Positions 16,080-24,570 are shown, counted from the first letter of the stretch. The stretch is DNA of 34,838 nucleotides from Nioella halotolerans (GCA_003428585.1 QVQC01000003.1:1-34838); one strand, 5' to 3'. Numbers and translations are program-made. Notes: generated from the letters alone by a model not told the origin.

Positions 16080-18437
16080 TCAATTGCCGCCGGCCAGCCA
16101 CATCACCCCGCCGGGGCGCGGCATGCCCGGGATCGCGTCGCAAGGATCGGCCCCGTCTTGGGCTGCGGCGCCCGGCATGGCAAGGCGGCGCACCCCGTCA
16201 TGCACGGGCAGCAGGCGGCAGGCAGTCTGGAACAGGTCGCCGGTCAGCGGCTGCACCGCCCAGACCCGCCGCGTGCCGTGATTGTCCCAGGAAACGATGT
16301 GATCGCCAGAGGGCGAGAAATCGGCGGCAACGAAGGTCACCAGCCCCTGCACCGCGTGCCCGAGCGTGTAGAGAAGCAGCCCCGTCTGCGCGTCCCACAG
16401 GTAAAGCCGCCCGTCATCGGCCCCCGTCACCAGCAGCCTCTCGTCGGGTGACAGCGCCATCGAAGTGACCAGCCCGTCATGCGACAGCCGGTCGTTGTAG
16501 AAGGGCGGCGCCGCGTCATCGACATGGGCCAGCCGGACGCTGCGCGGCTGGCCGCGGTGCAGCGTGATCTCGGTTCCCGTCGCGGCGAGCCGCGCGCGCC
16601 CCGCCGCGTCCTCGAAGCGCACCATCGCCTGCGAGGTGGCAATGACAGCCTCGGCCATGCCGGGCGCCGCATCGGGCGCCGGGCGGCCGCTGGCCACGTC
16701 GTAGAGCCGCAGCACCCCGGCCGCGTCCCGCGTCATCACTGAACGGCCCCCGGGCAGGAACCGGATGCTGCGCACCGGGCTGTCATGGCCTTGCAGCGTG
16801 ACGCTGTACTTGCCCGACGGCACGTCGTGGATGCGCGCATGTTGCAGGCCGGCCGCCCGGTCATCCGCCCCCACGGCCAGTTGCAACCCGTCGGGCGACA
16901 GGCCGAGGCTTCGGATATCGACCGGACCGTAGTAATACTCGTCCGGCGCGAAGATGGGCTCGAAGGTGGTCAGGTCCCAGACCCCGACGACATTGCCGCT
17001 GGCCACCGCCACGGTGCTGCCGTTTCCCGACAGGCTCATCGCCGTGATCTCGCCCGGCATCGGCAGGGTTCGGGGCTCGGCAAGGCGGCGACCCTGCGCG
17101 GCGGGAACAAGGTCGATCACCCGCACCATGTCGCCCACCGCCGCGACGACGCGGGGACGGTCCGGCACGAAAGACAGGAACCGCACCGGCGCGCCCAGAT
17201 CCACCGCCGCGCGCAGCGCCCGGCCCGAGGCCAGCGAATGGAAATGCAGCCGGTCGTCACCGGTCGCCACCACCAGCGTCTCGCCGCCCGGCGACAGCGC
17301 CGCATGCGTCACGGGACCACCGTTGGCAAAGGCGAAGCCCCAGCCCCGACGCGTCGCCGGATCCCAGATCGTGACCCGCCGCGCGTGGATCAGCACGAAG
17401 CGCCCGGCGTCGTAGAGCACCCGCCGCGCGCCGCCTTGGGCGGGCATCGGCAATTCATCCTCGATCCGCGCGCCGGTGATCAGGTCCAGCACCGCGCCGC
17501 CACCATCCGCGTTCAGCGCCAGCAGGTGCCCGCTGCCGGGCAGGACCGCCGCGACCTGCGCCCCCGGGTCGGGCAGCGTGAGCGTCGCGCGCAGCCGCTG
17601 GTCGCGCAGCGTTTCACCCAGCGTGCCAAGCACCGCCAGCCAAGCGCTGGATGCGCGGCAAAAACTGTTGTCGGCCAATGTCAGGATGGTTTCGATGGCG
17701 GCCACCGGGTCCAGCGCCTCGCTCGCCCGCACCCCGCTGCGCAGCGCCTCGCATTGCGTGGTCGCAATCGCCCGCATCCCGCCAAGCGTGGCCAGCGTCA
17801 GCGCCAGCGTGACCACGACCGCGGCGCCAATCTGCCCCCATTTGCGCCGTGCCATGCCGGCCTTGAAATAGCGCCAGTGGTCTTCCGTCGGGTCGGGGGC
17901 GCCCTTTGGGTGGTGCTCGATCCAGCGCCGCATGGCGCGCAATTCGTGGCCCCGTGGCGGCGCCCCCTCGCCCGCGATGAACCGCGCCGCCGCCTCGCCG
18001 AAGCGGGTATGCAGCCGGATCCAGTCGATATCGCGGTCGGTCGCGGTGTCGAGCCGCTCTATCGCGTCCGCCCACGCGCCGCCCGGACCGTAGAACCGGA
18101 CGTAGTTGATATCCTTGATCTCGGCCGGCAGGTCGGCGCCAACATCCTCGAAGGCGGCGGGCAGGATGCGCTTGTTGTGGTCGAGCGCGAAGCCGAGCTC
18201 CATGCGGCAGGCGGGCGAGGCGATCCAGTTCGCGCCGAGCACCAGCAGAACGATATCGGCCCCCACGATCATCTCGCGGATGCGGTTGGTGATATGCTCT
18301 GTCTCGAGGATGCCCTCGCGGTCGATGAACACCGCGTGGCCGCGCGCGCACAACTCCCGCCACAGGAAATCAGCCCGATCCCTGTCCTTGTGCGAATAGG
18401 AGATGAAGATTCGCGAATGCTGCGTCATCTCGCCCAT
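16080..18437 (-). CDS. TIR domain - transmembrane - WD40 repeat protein
   Basis: A 785-residue protein with three parts. Residues about 8-130 form a TIR domain: IFISYSHKDRD as box 1, then GADIVLLVLGANWIASPACRMEL, where Glu80 sits at the position of the catalytic glutamate of TIR NAD+ hydrolases. One hydrophobic segment at about 202-224 (IGAAVVVTLALTLATLGG) is a membrane anchor. The remainder (about 265-785) is a WD40-type beta-propeller with repeats such as SPDERLLVTGADDGRLYLWD and FLPGGRSVMTRDAAGVLRLYD. The likely topology puts TIR in the cytoplasm and the propeller outside. ATG 18437 follows AAGG; TTG 18440 and ATG 18428 are alternatives. Bacterial TIR proteins act in antiphage signalling by cleaving NAD+; whether this one does is inference. 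It is divergent from an NrtR-type regulator. Confidence 0.85.
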   Translation of the reverse strand: MGEMTQHSRIFISYSHKDRDRADFLWRELCARGHAVFIDREGILETEHITNRIREMIVGADIVLLVLGANWIASPACRMELGFALDHNKRILPAAFEDVGADLPAEIKDINYVRFYGPGGAWADAIERLDTATDRDIDWIRLHTRFGEAAARFIAGEGAPPRGHELRAMRRWIEHHPKGAPDPTEDHWRYFKAGMARRKWGQIGAAVVVTLALTLATLGGMRAIATTQCEALRSGVRASEALDPVAAIETILTLADNSFCRASSAWLAVLGTLGETLRDQRLRATLTLPDPGAQVAAVLPGSGHLLALNADGGGAVLDLITGARIEDELPMPAQGGARRVLYDAGRFVLIHARRVTIWDPATRRGWGFAFANGGPVTHAALSPGGETLVVATGDDRLHFHSLASGRALRAAVDLGAPVRFLSFVPDRPRVVAAVGDMVRVIDLVPAAQGRRLAEPRTLPMPGEITAMSLSGNGSTVAVASGNVVGVWDLTTFEPIFAPDEYYYGPVDIRSLGLSPDGLQLAVGADDRAAGLQHARIHDVPSGKYSVTLQGHDSPVRSIRFLPGGRSVMTRDAAGVLRLYDVASGRPAPDAAPGMAEAVIATSQAMVRFEDAAGRARLAATGTEITLHRGQPRSVRLAHVDDAAPPFYNDRLSHDGLVTSMALSPDERLLVTGADDGRLYLWDAQTGLLLYTLGHAVQGLVTFVAADFSPSGDHIVSWDNHGTRRVWAVQPLTGDLFQTACRLLPVHDGVRRLAMPGAAAQDGADPCDAIPGMPRPGGVMWLAGGN

Positions 18438-18603
18438 CAAGCCTTTACGCTGGGTAAAATGCCAGTCCGGAGCGTCAAGGGAGTGGCCCGCATCCGCATG
18501 GACCCGCGCGAACCGGAAACCGTTTTGCGCGCGCCGAACGCGTTTTTCAGGAATATGTCATTTCTTTTCAGAACGTTGCGCGCAGAATCGCCCCGAAAAG
18601 TAC

Positions 18604-18618
18604 GTGTATTTACAACAC
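18604..18618. repeat. 15-bp operator-like element, copy 1
   Basis: GTGTATTTACAACAC lies in the AT-rich part of the region between the divergent TIR and nrtR-like genes. It has inverted GTGT/ACAC ends and matches copy 2 at 13 of 15 positions. It is 167 bp upstream of the TIR gene start, in a patch that also holds TAAATA and TTTAAT boxes on the minus strand with 17-bp spacing. This is a plausible but weak promoter for the TIR gene. Confidence 0.5.
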
Positions 18619-18794
18619 TTTATGTTTGCATTAAACGCTGACCATAATGACGCGCCACTCGACCCATTACAGAATCGCCCCTGCCCCCGTCCTTCCGTTC
18701 CCTTGTCACATTTCGATGGCGATCCGCTTTGTCCCTGTCCCGACACCCCGGATCGTCAGGCCGCCCCCCTTGTCCCCGGGGCCGGCCAATCTGC

Positions 18795-18823
18795 TTGACG
18801 CCCACAATCCATAGGTGTATCCA
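18795..18823 (+). promoter_or_regulatory. Predicted promoter of the nrtR-like gene
   Basis: TTGACG (18795-18800, 5 of 6 matches to the -35 consensus) is followed after exactly 17 bp by TATCCA (18818-18823, a poor -10). Copy 2 of the 15-bp element overlaps this -10. Binding of a repressor there would block initiation, which fits autoregulation. Confidence 0.45.
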
Positions 18824-18829
18824 CAACAC
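18815..18829. repeat. 15-bp operator-like element, copy 2
   Basis: GTGTATCCACAACAC differs from copy 1 (18604-18618) only at positions 7 and 8 (CC for TT). It has the same orientation, 211 bp apart. It overlaps the predicted -10 of the Nudix regulator gene, 69 bp before its ATG. Two conserved copies bracketing a divergent intergenic region suggest binding sites for one regulator, most simply the Nudix/winged-helix protein encoded next door. Confidence 0.5.
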
Positions 18830-18897
18830 GATTACTCCGTCCGTACCGGACCGACACATGCAAACGCCGTGGGCAGCCCCCCGGCAGACAGGCAGGC

Positions 18898-19557
18898 ATG
18901 AGCTACACCTACGACTACCCGCATCCCGCGGTCACCGCCGATATCTGCATTTTCTCGATCCGCGACGGGGCACTGCATGTCCTGCTGATCCGGCGGCTGG
19001 TGGACCCGTTCAGGGACAGCTGGGCCATCCCCGGCGGGTTCATCAAGATGGACGAGGACCTGATCGAGGGCGCCCGGCGAGAGTTGCAGGAGGAAACCGG
19101 CGTCGAGGGCGTGCCGCTGGAACAGCTTGGCGCCTATGGCGCGCCGGACCGCGACCCGCGCGAGCGGGTGATCACGGTGGCGTTCATGGCCCTTGTCCCG
19201 TCCGACCAGATGGTGCTGGCCGCGTCCACGGATGCCGCCGATGCGCGCTGGTTCGCGATGGACGACCTGCCGCCACTTGCCTTCGACCATGACCGGATCC
19301 TTGCCGATGCGCGCACCGCGCTGGCCCACAAGGTCACCAACCGGATCACCGAGACCGCCTCTGTCGCGTTCCAGTTCCTGCCGCGGAAATTCACTCTCGC
19401 CGAGGCGCAGGCGGTGTTCGAAACGCTGAAGGGCGAACCGCTCGACAAGCGCAACTTCCGCAAGTGGATCGCGGCCAACTGGGATCTGATCGACCTTGGG
19501 GAAAAGACCTCCGGCGGGCGCCACCGGCCGGCGGCGCTTTATTCCGTCGACCTGTAG
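18898..19557 (+). CDS. NrtR-type Nudix/winged-helix transcriptional regulator
   Basis: A 219-residue protein. The N-terminal Nudix domain carries an intact Nudix box at residues 47-69 (G47-x5-E53-x7-R61-E62-L63-x-E65-E66-x-G68-V69), so hydrolase activity on ADP-ribose is possible. The C-terminal about 60 residues (AQAVFETLKGEPLDKRNFRKWI... and GRHRPAALYSV) match the winged-helix DNA-binding domain of NrtR regulators. NrtR proteins repress NAD synthesis or salvage genes and release DNA on binding ADP-ribose or related metabolites. No NAD synthesis gene is in this window; the divergent neighbour is a TIR-domain gene. A plain Nudix hydrolase is the alternative, but the C-terminal domain argues against it. 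Confidence 0.82.
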   Translation: MSYTYDYPHPAVTADICIFSIRDGALHVLLIRRLVDPFRDSWAIPGGFIKMDEDLIEGARRELQEETGVEGVPLEQLGAYGAPDRDPRERVITVAFMALVPSDQMVLAASTDAADARWFAMDDLPPLAFDHDRILADARTALAHKVTNRITETASVAFQFLPRKFTLAEAQAVFETLKGEPLDKRNFRKWIAANWDLIDLGEKTSGGRHRPAALYSVDL

Positions 19558-19617
19558 GCGGTTCGCCCCAAACCTCATGCACAGAGTCACGATTTTCAAC
19601 CGCAGGTGTTGGGAACC

Positions 19618-19631
19618 CTGATCTGGATCAA
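19618..19631. promoter_or_regulatory. FNR/Dnr-type binding site
   Basis: CTGATCTGGATCAA matches TTGAT-N4-ATCAA with a single change in the first base. It lies 53 bp upstream of the Rrf2 regulator's ATG. Such boxes bind FNR, Dnr or NnrR and link expression to oxygen limitation or nitric oxide, which suits an NsrR-like target. Confidence 0.6.
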
Positions 19632-19683
19632 GGCGCGTCGGCCCATGCCGCCTACGGTAGCGGCATTTAAAGGGCTATTCACG

Positions 19684-20124
19684 ATGCGACTGACCGTTCG
19701 AACCAATCTTGCCATGCGCGCGCTGATGACCTGTGCGGTCAATCCCGGCCGCGTCGTGCGCAAGGCGGACATCGCCGCCCTCGTCGGCGCGTCGGAGGCG
19801 CATCTGGGCGTCGTGATCAACCAACTGGCCCAGACCGGCTTCATCGAGACGCTGCGCGGCCGCAATGGCGGAATCCGCCTGCGTTGCCCGCCCGAGGCGA
19901 TCAGCGTCGGCCGCGTTTTCCGCATCTTCGAGGCACAGACACCGTTCACCGAGTGCTTCTCGGCGCGGGACAACCATTGCCCGATCACCTCGGCCTGCAA
20001 GCTGCGCTCCTCGCTGGAAACAGCTCTGGAAGCGTTCTATGCCACGCTCGACGATGTCACGCTGGCCGACCTGACCTGCGACAATGCGGGGCTCGAACGG
20101 CTTCTGTCGCTCGAACCCGCCTGA
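19684..20124 (+). CDS. Rrf2-family regulator, NsrR-like (iron-sulfur)
   Basis: A 146-residue protein with an Rrf2 winged helix-turn-helix (TNLAMRALMTCAVNPGRVVRKADIAALVGAS; wing GRNGGIRL) and three cysteines Cys91, Cys99 and Cys105 (ECFSARDNHCPITSACKL). The cysteines have the spacing and context of NsrR, which holds an [4Fe-4S] or [2Fe-2S] cluster and senses nitric oxide. The ATG at 19684 is preferred over an upstream frame opening at 19606. It converges on the sulP gene with an 11-bp gap. An FNR-type box precedes it. Targets are not shown; the adjacent sulfur operon is possible. Confidence 0.85.
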   Translation: MRLTVRTNLAMRALMTCAVNPGRVVRKADIAALVGASEAHLGVVINQLAQTGFIETLRGRNGGIRLRCPPEAISVGRVFRIFEAQTPFTECFSARDNHCPITSACKLRSSLETALEAFYATLDDVTLADLTCDNAGLERLLSLEPA

Positions 20125-20135
20125 TCATTCAACAC

Positions 20136-21893
20136 TCATTCCGCCGCTTTCGGCGCGTTCTCCCCCACCACGGGGCCGAGATCCATCATCGCCTCGTATT
20201 GCGACAGGTAGACATTGCCGGTCAGTTCATCGAGGAAATGCGCCCGCTTCAGCCGGTCCATAACCGGCCCCTTGACCTTCGACAGGTGCAGCTTGATCCC
20301 CATCGACTTCAGCCGCTGGTTGATCGCCTCCAGCGATTCAAGCGCCGACATGTCGACCTCGTTCACCGCCGTGCACATCAGTACCACGTGCTTGAGACGC
20401 GCGTCGCCTGCCACGCGGTTCAGGATGTAATCCTCGAGGAACCGCGCATTGGCGAAATACAGGCTTTCATCCACCCGCAGCGTCACCACCTCGGGATGGG
20501 TCAGAACATCGAACCGCTTGATATTGCGGAAATGCTGGGCGCCCGGGATCAGGCCGACCTCGGCGATATGCGGCCGCGATGTCTTGTAGAGGTAAAGCGC
20601 GATGGACAGGATAACCCCCGCCGACACGCCGACCTCCACCCCCATTGCAAGGGTCAGCCCGATGGTCGCGGCGACGGCGGTGAAATCGGCCTTGGAATAG
20701 GTCCATGTCCGTTTCAGGATGGCGAAATCAACGAGGGACAGCACCGCGACGATGATCGTCGCCGCCAGCGTCGCCTTGGGCAGGAAGAAGATCAACGGCG
20801 TCAGCAGCAGCGCGGCAACGGCCAGCCCTACGGCGGTATAGGCGCCCGCCGCCGGCGTCTCGGCCCCGGCATCGTAATTCACGACCGAGCGCGAAAAGCC
20901 CCCGGTCACCGGAAAGCCGCCGGTGAAGGCCGCGCCCATGTTGGCCGCGCCCAGCCCGATCAACTCCTGGTCCGGGTCGATCCGCTGGCGCTTCTTGGCC
21001 GCCAGCGTCTGCGCGACGGAAATGGATTCCACGAACCCGATGACCGAGATCAGCAGCGCCGGAACCATCAGCGAGGTGACGAGGTCCAGATCGAAGGAAG
21101 GCACCGTCAAGGGCGGCAGGCTTTGCGGCACCTCCCCGACAATCGCCACGCCGCGCGCGTCGAGCCCGAAAAACCAGACCGCTGCCGTGGTCACGACAAC
21201 GGCGGCCACAGGGCCCGTCTTTGCGGCGACATCGGCCATCCCCGCCGACAGCCCCAGCTTGCGCAGCGCCGGCTTCAGCCCCTTGCGCACCCAGAACAGG
21301 AAGCCGGTGGCCAATACCCCGATCACCAGCGTGTAAAGGTTGGTCTCCGGCAGGTGGTGCCAGAGCGATTCGAGCAGTTCCAGCAGGTTGTGCCCGCTCG
21401 CGTTCACGCCGAGGATGTGCTTGAGCTGGCTTGCCGCGATGATCACGCCCGAGGCGGTGATGAACCCCGCGATCACCGGGTGCGACAGGAAATTGGCCAG
21501 GAAGCCGAGCTTGAACACCCCCATCGCCAGCAAGATCGCCCCCGACAGACCCGCCAGCGTCAGCGCCGCGATGGCGTAGCCAGCGGTCCCCGCCTCGGCG
21601 ATTTCACCGATCGCCGCCGCCGTCATCAGCGACACGACCGCCACCGGGCCCACGGCCAGCGCGCGGCTGGTGCCGAAGATGGCGTACAGGATGATCGGCG
21701 CGATCGAGGCGTAAAGCCCCATCTCGGGCGGCAGGCCGGCCAGAAGCGCATAGGCCAGCGATTGCGGGATCAGCATGATGGTGACGATCACCGCGGCGAT
21801 CATGTCGTTCGACAGCGCCTGCCGGGTATAGCTCCGGCCCCAGTCTAGGATGGGCAGATAACGGGCGAGCATGGCGCGCACCTTTCCAGACAA
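20136..21893 (-). CDS. SulP/SLC26-family anion transporter with STAS domain
   Basis: A 585-residue inner-membrane protein. The N-terminal two thirds hold the SulP membrane core, starting with the signature region MIAAVIVTIMLIPQSLAYAL and PPEMGLYASI. The C-terminal cytoplasmic STAS domain covers about residues 440-570 (LRVDESLYFANARFLEDYIL, VVLMCTAVNEVDMSALESL). SulP proteins move sulfate, bicarbonate or other anions. Being last in a sulfide-oxidation operon, 56 bp after the SQR fusion gene, it probably handles the sulfite/sulfate product or thiosulfate. Direction of transport cannot be read from the sequence. A second start at 21872 (MLARYLPIL) is possible. Confidence 0.92.
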   Translation of the reverse strand: MSGKVRAMLARYLPILDWGRSYTRQALSNDMIAAVIVTIMLIPQSLAYALLAGLPPEMGLYASIAPIILYAIFGTSRALAVGPVAVVSLMTAAAIGEIAEAGTAGYAIAALTLAGLSGAILLAMGVFKLGFLANFLSHPVIAGFITASGVIIAASQLKHILGVNASGHNLLELLESLWHHLPETNLYTLVIGVLATGFLFWVRKGLKPALRKLGLSAGMADVAAKTGPVAAVVVTTAAVWFFGLDARGVAIVGEVPQSLPPLTVPSFDLDLVTSLMVPALLISVIGFVESISVAQTLAAKKRQRIDPDQELIGLGAANMGAAFTGGFPVTGGFSRSVVNYDAGAETPAAGAYTAVGLAVAALLLTPLIFFLPKATLAATIIVAVLSLVDFAILKRTWTYSKADFTAVAATIGLTLAMGVEVGVSAGVILSIALYLYKTSRPHIAEVGLIPGAQHFRNIKRFDVLTHPEVVTLRVDESLYFANARFLEDYILNRVAGDARLKHVVLMCTAVNEVDMSALESLEAINQRLKSMGIKLHLSKVKGPVMDRLKRAHFLDELTGNVYLSQYEAMMDLGPVVGENAPKAAE

Positions 21894-21949
21894 ATATTAC
21901 AGCAGGGTCGCGCCCCTTGCGAGGCGCGATCCGGCATTTCGGACGGGGT

Positions 21950-23623
21950 TCAGCTTGCGCTGACCTTCTCGGGCTTCACCATCCACTCGCGCCCGCGCAG
22001 CATGGCCTTCCAGTAGACTGGCGGCAGGATCTGCTCTTTCAGCAGCCACGAGAGTTTCGAGGGCTTGGTGCCGTCGATCACCCATTTCGGGAACGAGGGC
22101 AGCAGCGTGCCGCCATAGCCGAACTCGGCCAGCACGATTTTGCCGCGCTCCACCGTCAGCGGACAGGATCCGTAGCCGTTGTAGATCGAGGTAGGCGACC
22201 GCCCGTCGATATCGTCGGCAATGTTCTGCGCCACGATCGCCGCCTGCATCCGCGCCGCCGCCGCCGTCTTGGCATTGGGCGCGTTCATCACGTCGCCCAG
22301 CGACCAGATATTCTCGAACGTCTTGTGACGCAGGGTCGCCTGATCGACGTCGACCCAGCCCACCGCGTCGGCCAGTGGCGAGACCTTGATGAAATCGGGC
22401 GCGGTCTGCGGCGGGGTGACATGCATCATGTCGAACTCGACCTCGACCGTGGTCTTCTCGGTGTCGGGCTTGGCAACCTCGAAGGTGGCCTTCTTCGCCG
22501 CGCCATCGACCGCCACGAGATTGTGGAAGAAGTTCAGGTCGGCATCGTATTTCTCGATGTATTCTTGCAGCGCCGGAACGTAGTCCTTGACCCCGAAAAG
22601 CACGCCGCCCGCGTTCATGAACTGGATGTCGATATCCTTCAGAACGCCGGTGCGGAACCAGTGGTCGCCGGACAGGTAGAGCGCCTTTTGCGGCGCGCCG
22701 GCGCACTTGATGGGCATCGGCGGCTGCGTGAACAGCGCCCGGCCCTCCTTCATCCCGCTGACCAGTTCCCACGTGTAGGGCGCAAGGTCGTAGCGGTAGT
22801 TGGACGTCACGCCGTTCTTGCCCAGCGTCTCAACCAGCCCCTCCACCTTGTTCCAGTCAAGCTTCAGCCCCGGGCAGACGATCAGGCGCTTGTAGGCCAC
22901 GACACGGCAACCATCGAGGATGACGGCGTTGTCCTTGGGTTCGAACGCCGCGACAGCGGATTTCAACCAGTGCACGCCGCGTGGAATCAGGCTGCCCATG
23001 GTCTTGGCGGTGCTGGCCGCGTCGAAGATGCCGCCGCCCACCATGGTCCAGCCCGGCTGGTAGTAGTGGATGTCGGCCGGGTCGATGATCGCGATCTCGA
23101 GATCGGGTTTACGCGATTTCAGCGACGAGGCGGTGGCGATTCCCGCCGCGCCGCCACCGACGATCACAACGTCGTAGTTGGCATCGGCCCGGTCAGTGGG
23201 CGTCTTGCCGTCATTGACGATCCGGCGCACGACGCCGGCCATGTCGTAGCCCGCCGACTTGGTCGCGGCGAGGATGTCGGAGACGGGCCGGTGGCCCGCC
23301 TCGCTCAGCGACCACAGCGTCGCGCTGCGCGTGCCGGTGCGGCAATAGGCGAAGACCGGCTTGGGCAGTTCTTCCATGGCCTGCCCGAACGCCTCCGCGT
23401 CATCATCCGACACCTTGCCCGCGATGACGGGAAGGTACCGGAACTCGAGACCTGCCGCCTTCGCCGCGGCCTCGATCTCGTCATGGGTGGGCTGGTCAGA
23501 GCCTTCCCCGTCGGGCCGATTGCAGATCACGGCACGGAAGCCCTGATCGGCGATCCGGCGCATGTCCTCGGTCGCCACTTGCGGGCTGACCGAGATGGCA
23601 GCGTTGATGGTCTTGATTTCCAT
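21950..23623 (-). CDS. DUF442 phosphatase/rhodanese-like domain fused to sulfide:quinone oxidoreductase
   Basis: A 557-residue two-domain protein. Residues 1-about 110 are a DUF442 (TIGR01244, Blh N-terminal-like) domain with active loop CRTGTRS (Cys94, Arg99). From about residue 150 it is a type II SQR-like flavoprotein: FAD motif VVIVGGGAAGIATA (152-165), then Cys307 (VKCAGAPQK-like) and Cys487 (YNGYGSCPL). These two align with the redox cysteines of mitochondrial-type SQR. SQR oxidises sulfide at the membrane, passes electrons to quinone and yields persulfide; the DUF442 part may handle the sulfane sulfur. Next upstream is the persulfide-dioxygenase-like gene (22-bp gap). Confidence 0.92.
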   Translation of the reverse strand: MEIKTINAAISVSPQVATEDMRRIADQGFRAVICNRPDGEGSDQPTHDEIEAAAKAAGLEFRYLPVIAGKVSDDDAEAFGQAMEELPKPVFAYCRTGTRSATLWSLSEAGHRPVSDILAATKSAGYDMAGVVRRIVNDGKTPTDRADANYDVVIVGGGAAGIATASSLKSRKPDLEIAIIDPADIHYYQPGWTMVGGGIFDAASTAKTMGSLIPRGVHWLKSAVAAFEPKDNAVILDGCRVVAYKRLIVCPGLKLDWNKVEGLVETLGKNGVTSNYRYDLAPYTWELVSGMKEGRALFTQPPMPIKCAGAPQKALYLSGDHWFRTGVLKDIDIQFMNAGGVLFGVKDYVPALQEYIEKYDADLNFFHNLVAVDGAAKKATFEVAKPDTEKTTVEVEFDMMHVTPPQTAPDFIKVSPLADAVGWVDVDQATLRHKTFENIWSLGDVMNAPNAKTAAAARMQAAIVAQNIADDIDGRSPTSIYNGYGSCPLTVERGKIVLAEFGYGGTLLPSFPKWVIDGTKPSKLSWLLKEQILPPVYWKAMLRGREWMVKPEKVSAS

Positions 23624-23645
23624 TGGTTTTCCTTCCCTGCCGGCC

Positions 23646-24536
23646 TTACAGCGCGTTCACCGGCACCTTGAGCATCGGGTTGCCGTCCTCGTCGGTCGGC
23701 ACCTCGCCGGCGCGCATGTTCACCTGCAGCGAGGGGATGATCAGCCGCGGCATGGCCAGCTGGGCATCGCGTTCGGTGCGGAACTTGACGAATTCCTCTT
23801 TCGTCTTGCCGCCGCCGACATGGATGTTGTGCGCCTTTTCATCACCGACACTGGTTTCCCACGCGATATCGCGCCCGTTCGGGCCGTAGTCGTGGCACAT
23901 GAACAGCCGCATGTCATCGGGTAGCGTCAGCACTTTCTGGATCGAGTCGTAAAGCGTGCCGGCATCGCCACCGGGGAAATCGGCGCGGGCCGATCCGCCA
24001 TCGGGCATGAACAGCGTGTCGCCGACGAAGGCCGCGTCGCCCATCACATGGGTCATGCAGGCGGGCGTGTGGCCGGGCGTGTAGATGGCGAAGGCCTGCA
24101 TGGTGCCGATCTGGTAGGTGTCGCCATCCTCGAACAGGGCGTCGAACTGGCTGCCGTCGCGCTGGAACTCGGTGCCTTCGTTGAAGACCTTCCCGAACGT
24201 GTCCTGTACCACCATGATGTTCGACCCGATGCCGATCTTGCCGCCCATCTTCTCCTGGATGTAGGGCGCGGCGGACAGGTGGTCGGCATGGACATGCGTC
24301 TCGATGATCCAGTCCAGCTTGAGCTCGTGCTTCTGGATGTAGTCGATCAGCGCATCGGCATGTTCATAGGTGATGCGGCCCGCCGCGTAGTCGATATCCA
24401 TCACCGAATCGACGATGGCGCAGGCGTTGGAATTCGGATCCTTCACGATGTAACTGATCGTGTTGGTGGCCGGGTCGAAGAACGGCTCGACCTCTGGGGT
24501 GACGTCCATCTGAACGGGGTAGTTGGAATTTGGCAT
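23646..24536 (-). CDS. ETHE1/Blh-type MBL-fold persulfide dioxygenase
   Basis: A 296-residue metallo-beta-lactamase-fold protein. THVHADHLS supplies His81, His83, Asp85 and His86; His156 (PGHTPACM), Asp173 (GDTLF) and His215 (CHDYG) complete the metal site. The family uses mononuclear iron and oxidises glutathione persulfide to sulfite. A C-terminal extension of about 50 residues (HNIHVGGGKTKEEFVKFRTER) is typical of the Blh branch. It is the third gene of the operon, between pmpB-like and the SQR fusion, as expected for oxidising the persulfide made by SQR. Confidence 0.9.
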   Translation of the reverse strand: MPNSNYPVQMDVTPEVEPFFDPATNTISYIVKDPNSNACAIVDSVMDIDYAAGRITYEHADALIDYIQKHELKLDWIIETHVHADHLSAAPYIQEKMGGKIGIGSNIMVVQDTFGKVFNEGTEFQRDGSQFDALFEDGDTYQIGTMQAFAIYTPGHTPACMTHVMGDAAFVGDTLFMPDGGSARADFPGGDAGTLYDSIQKVLTLPDDMRLFMCHDYGPNGRDIAWETSVGDEKAHNIHVGGGKTKEEFVKFRTERDAQLAMPRLIIPSLQVNMRAGEVPTDEDGNPMLKVPVNAL

Positions 24537-24570
24537 TGTCGTGTCCTCCGGGTGTGTAAGGGGCCAGGCC

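Noticed and set aside
16785..18641. Open frame of 618 codons opposite the TIR-WD40 gene
   Set aside because: It has shadow composition and no domain; the minus-strand frame shows clear TIR and WD40 patterns.
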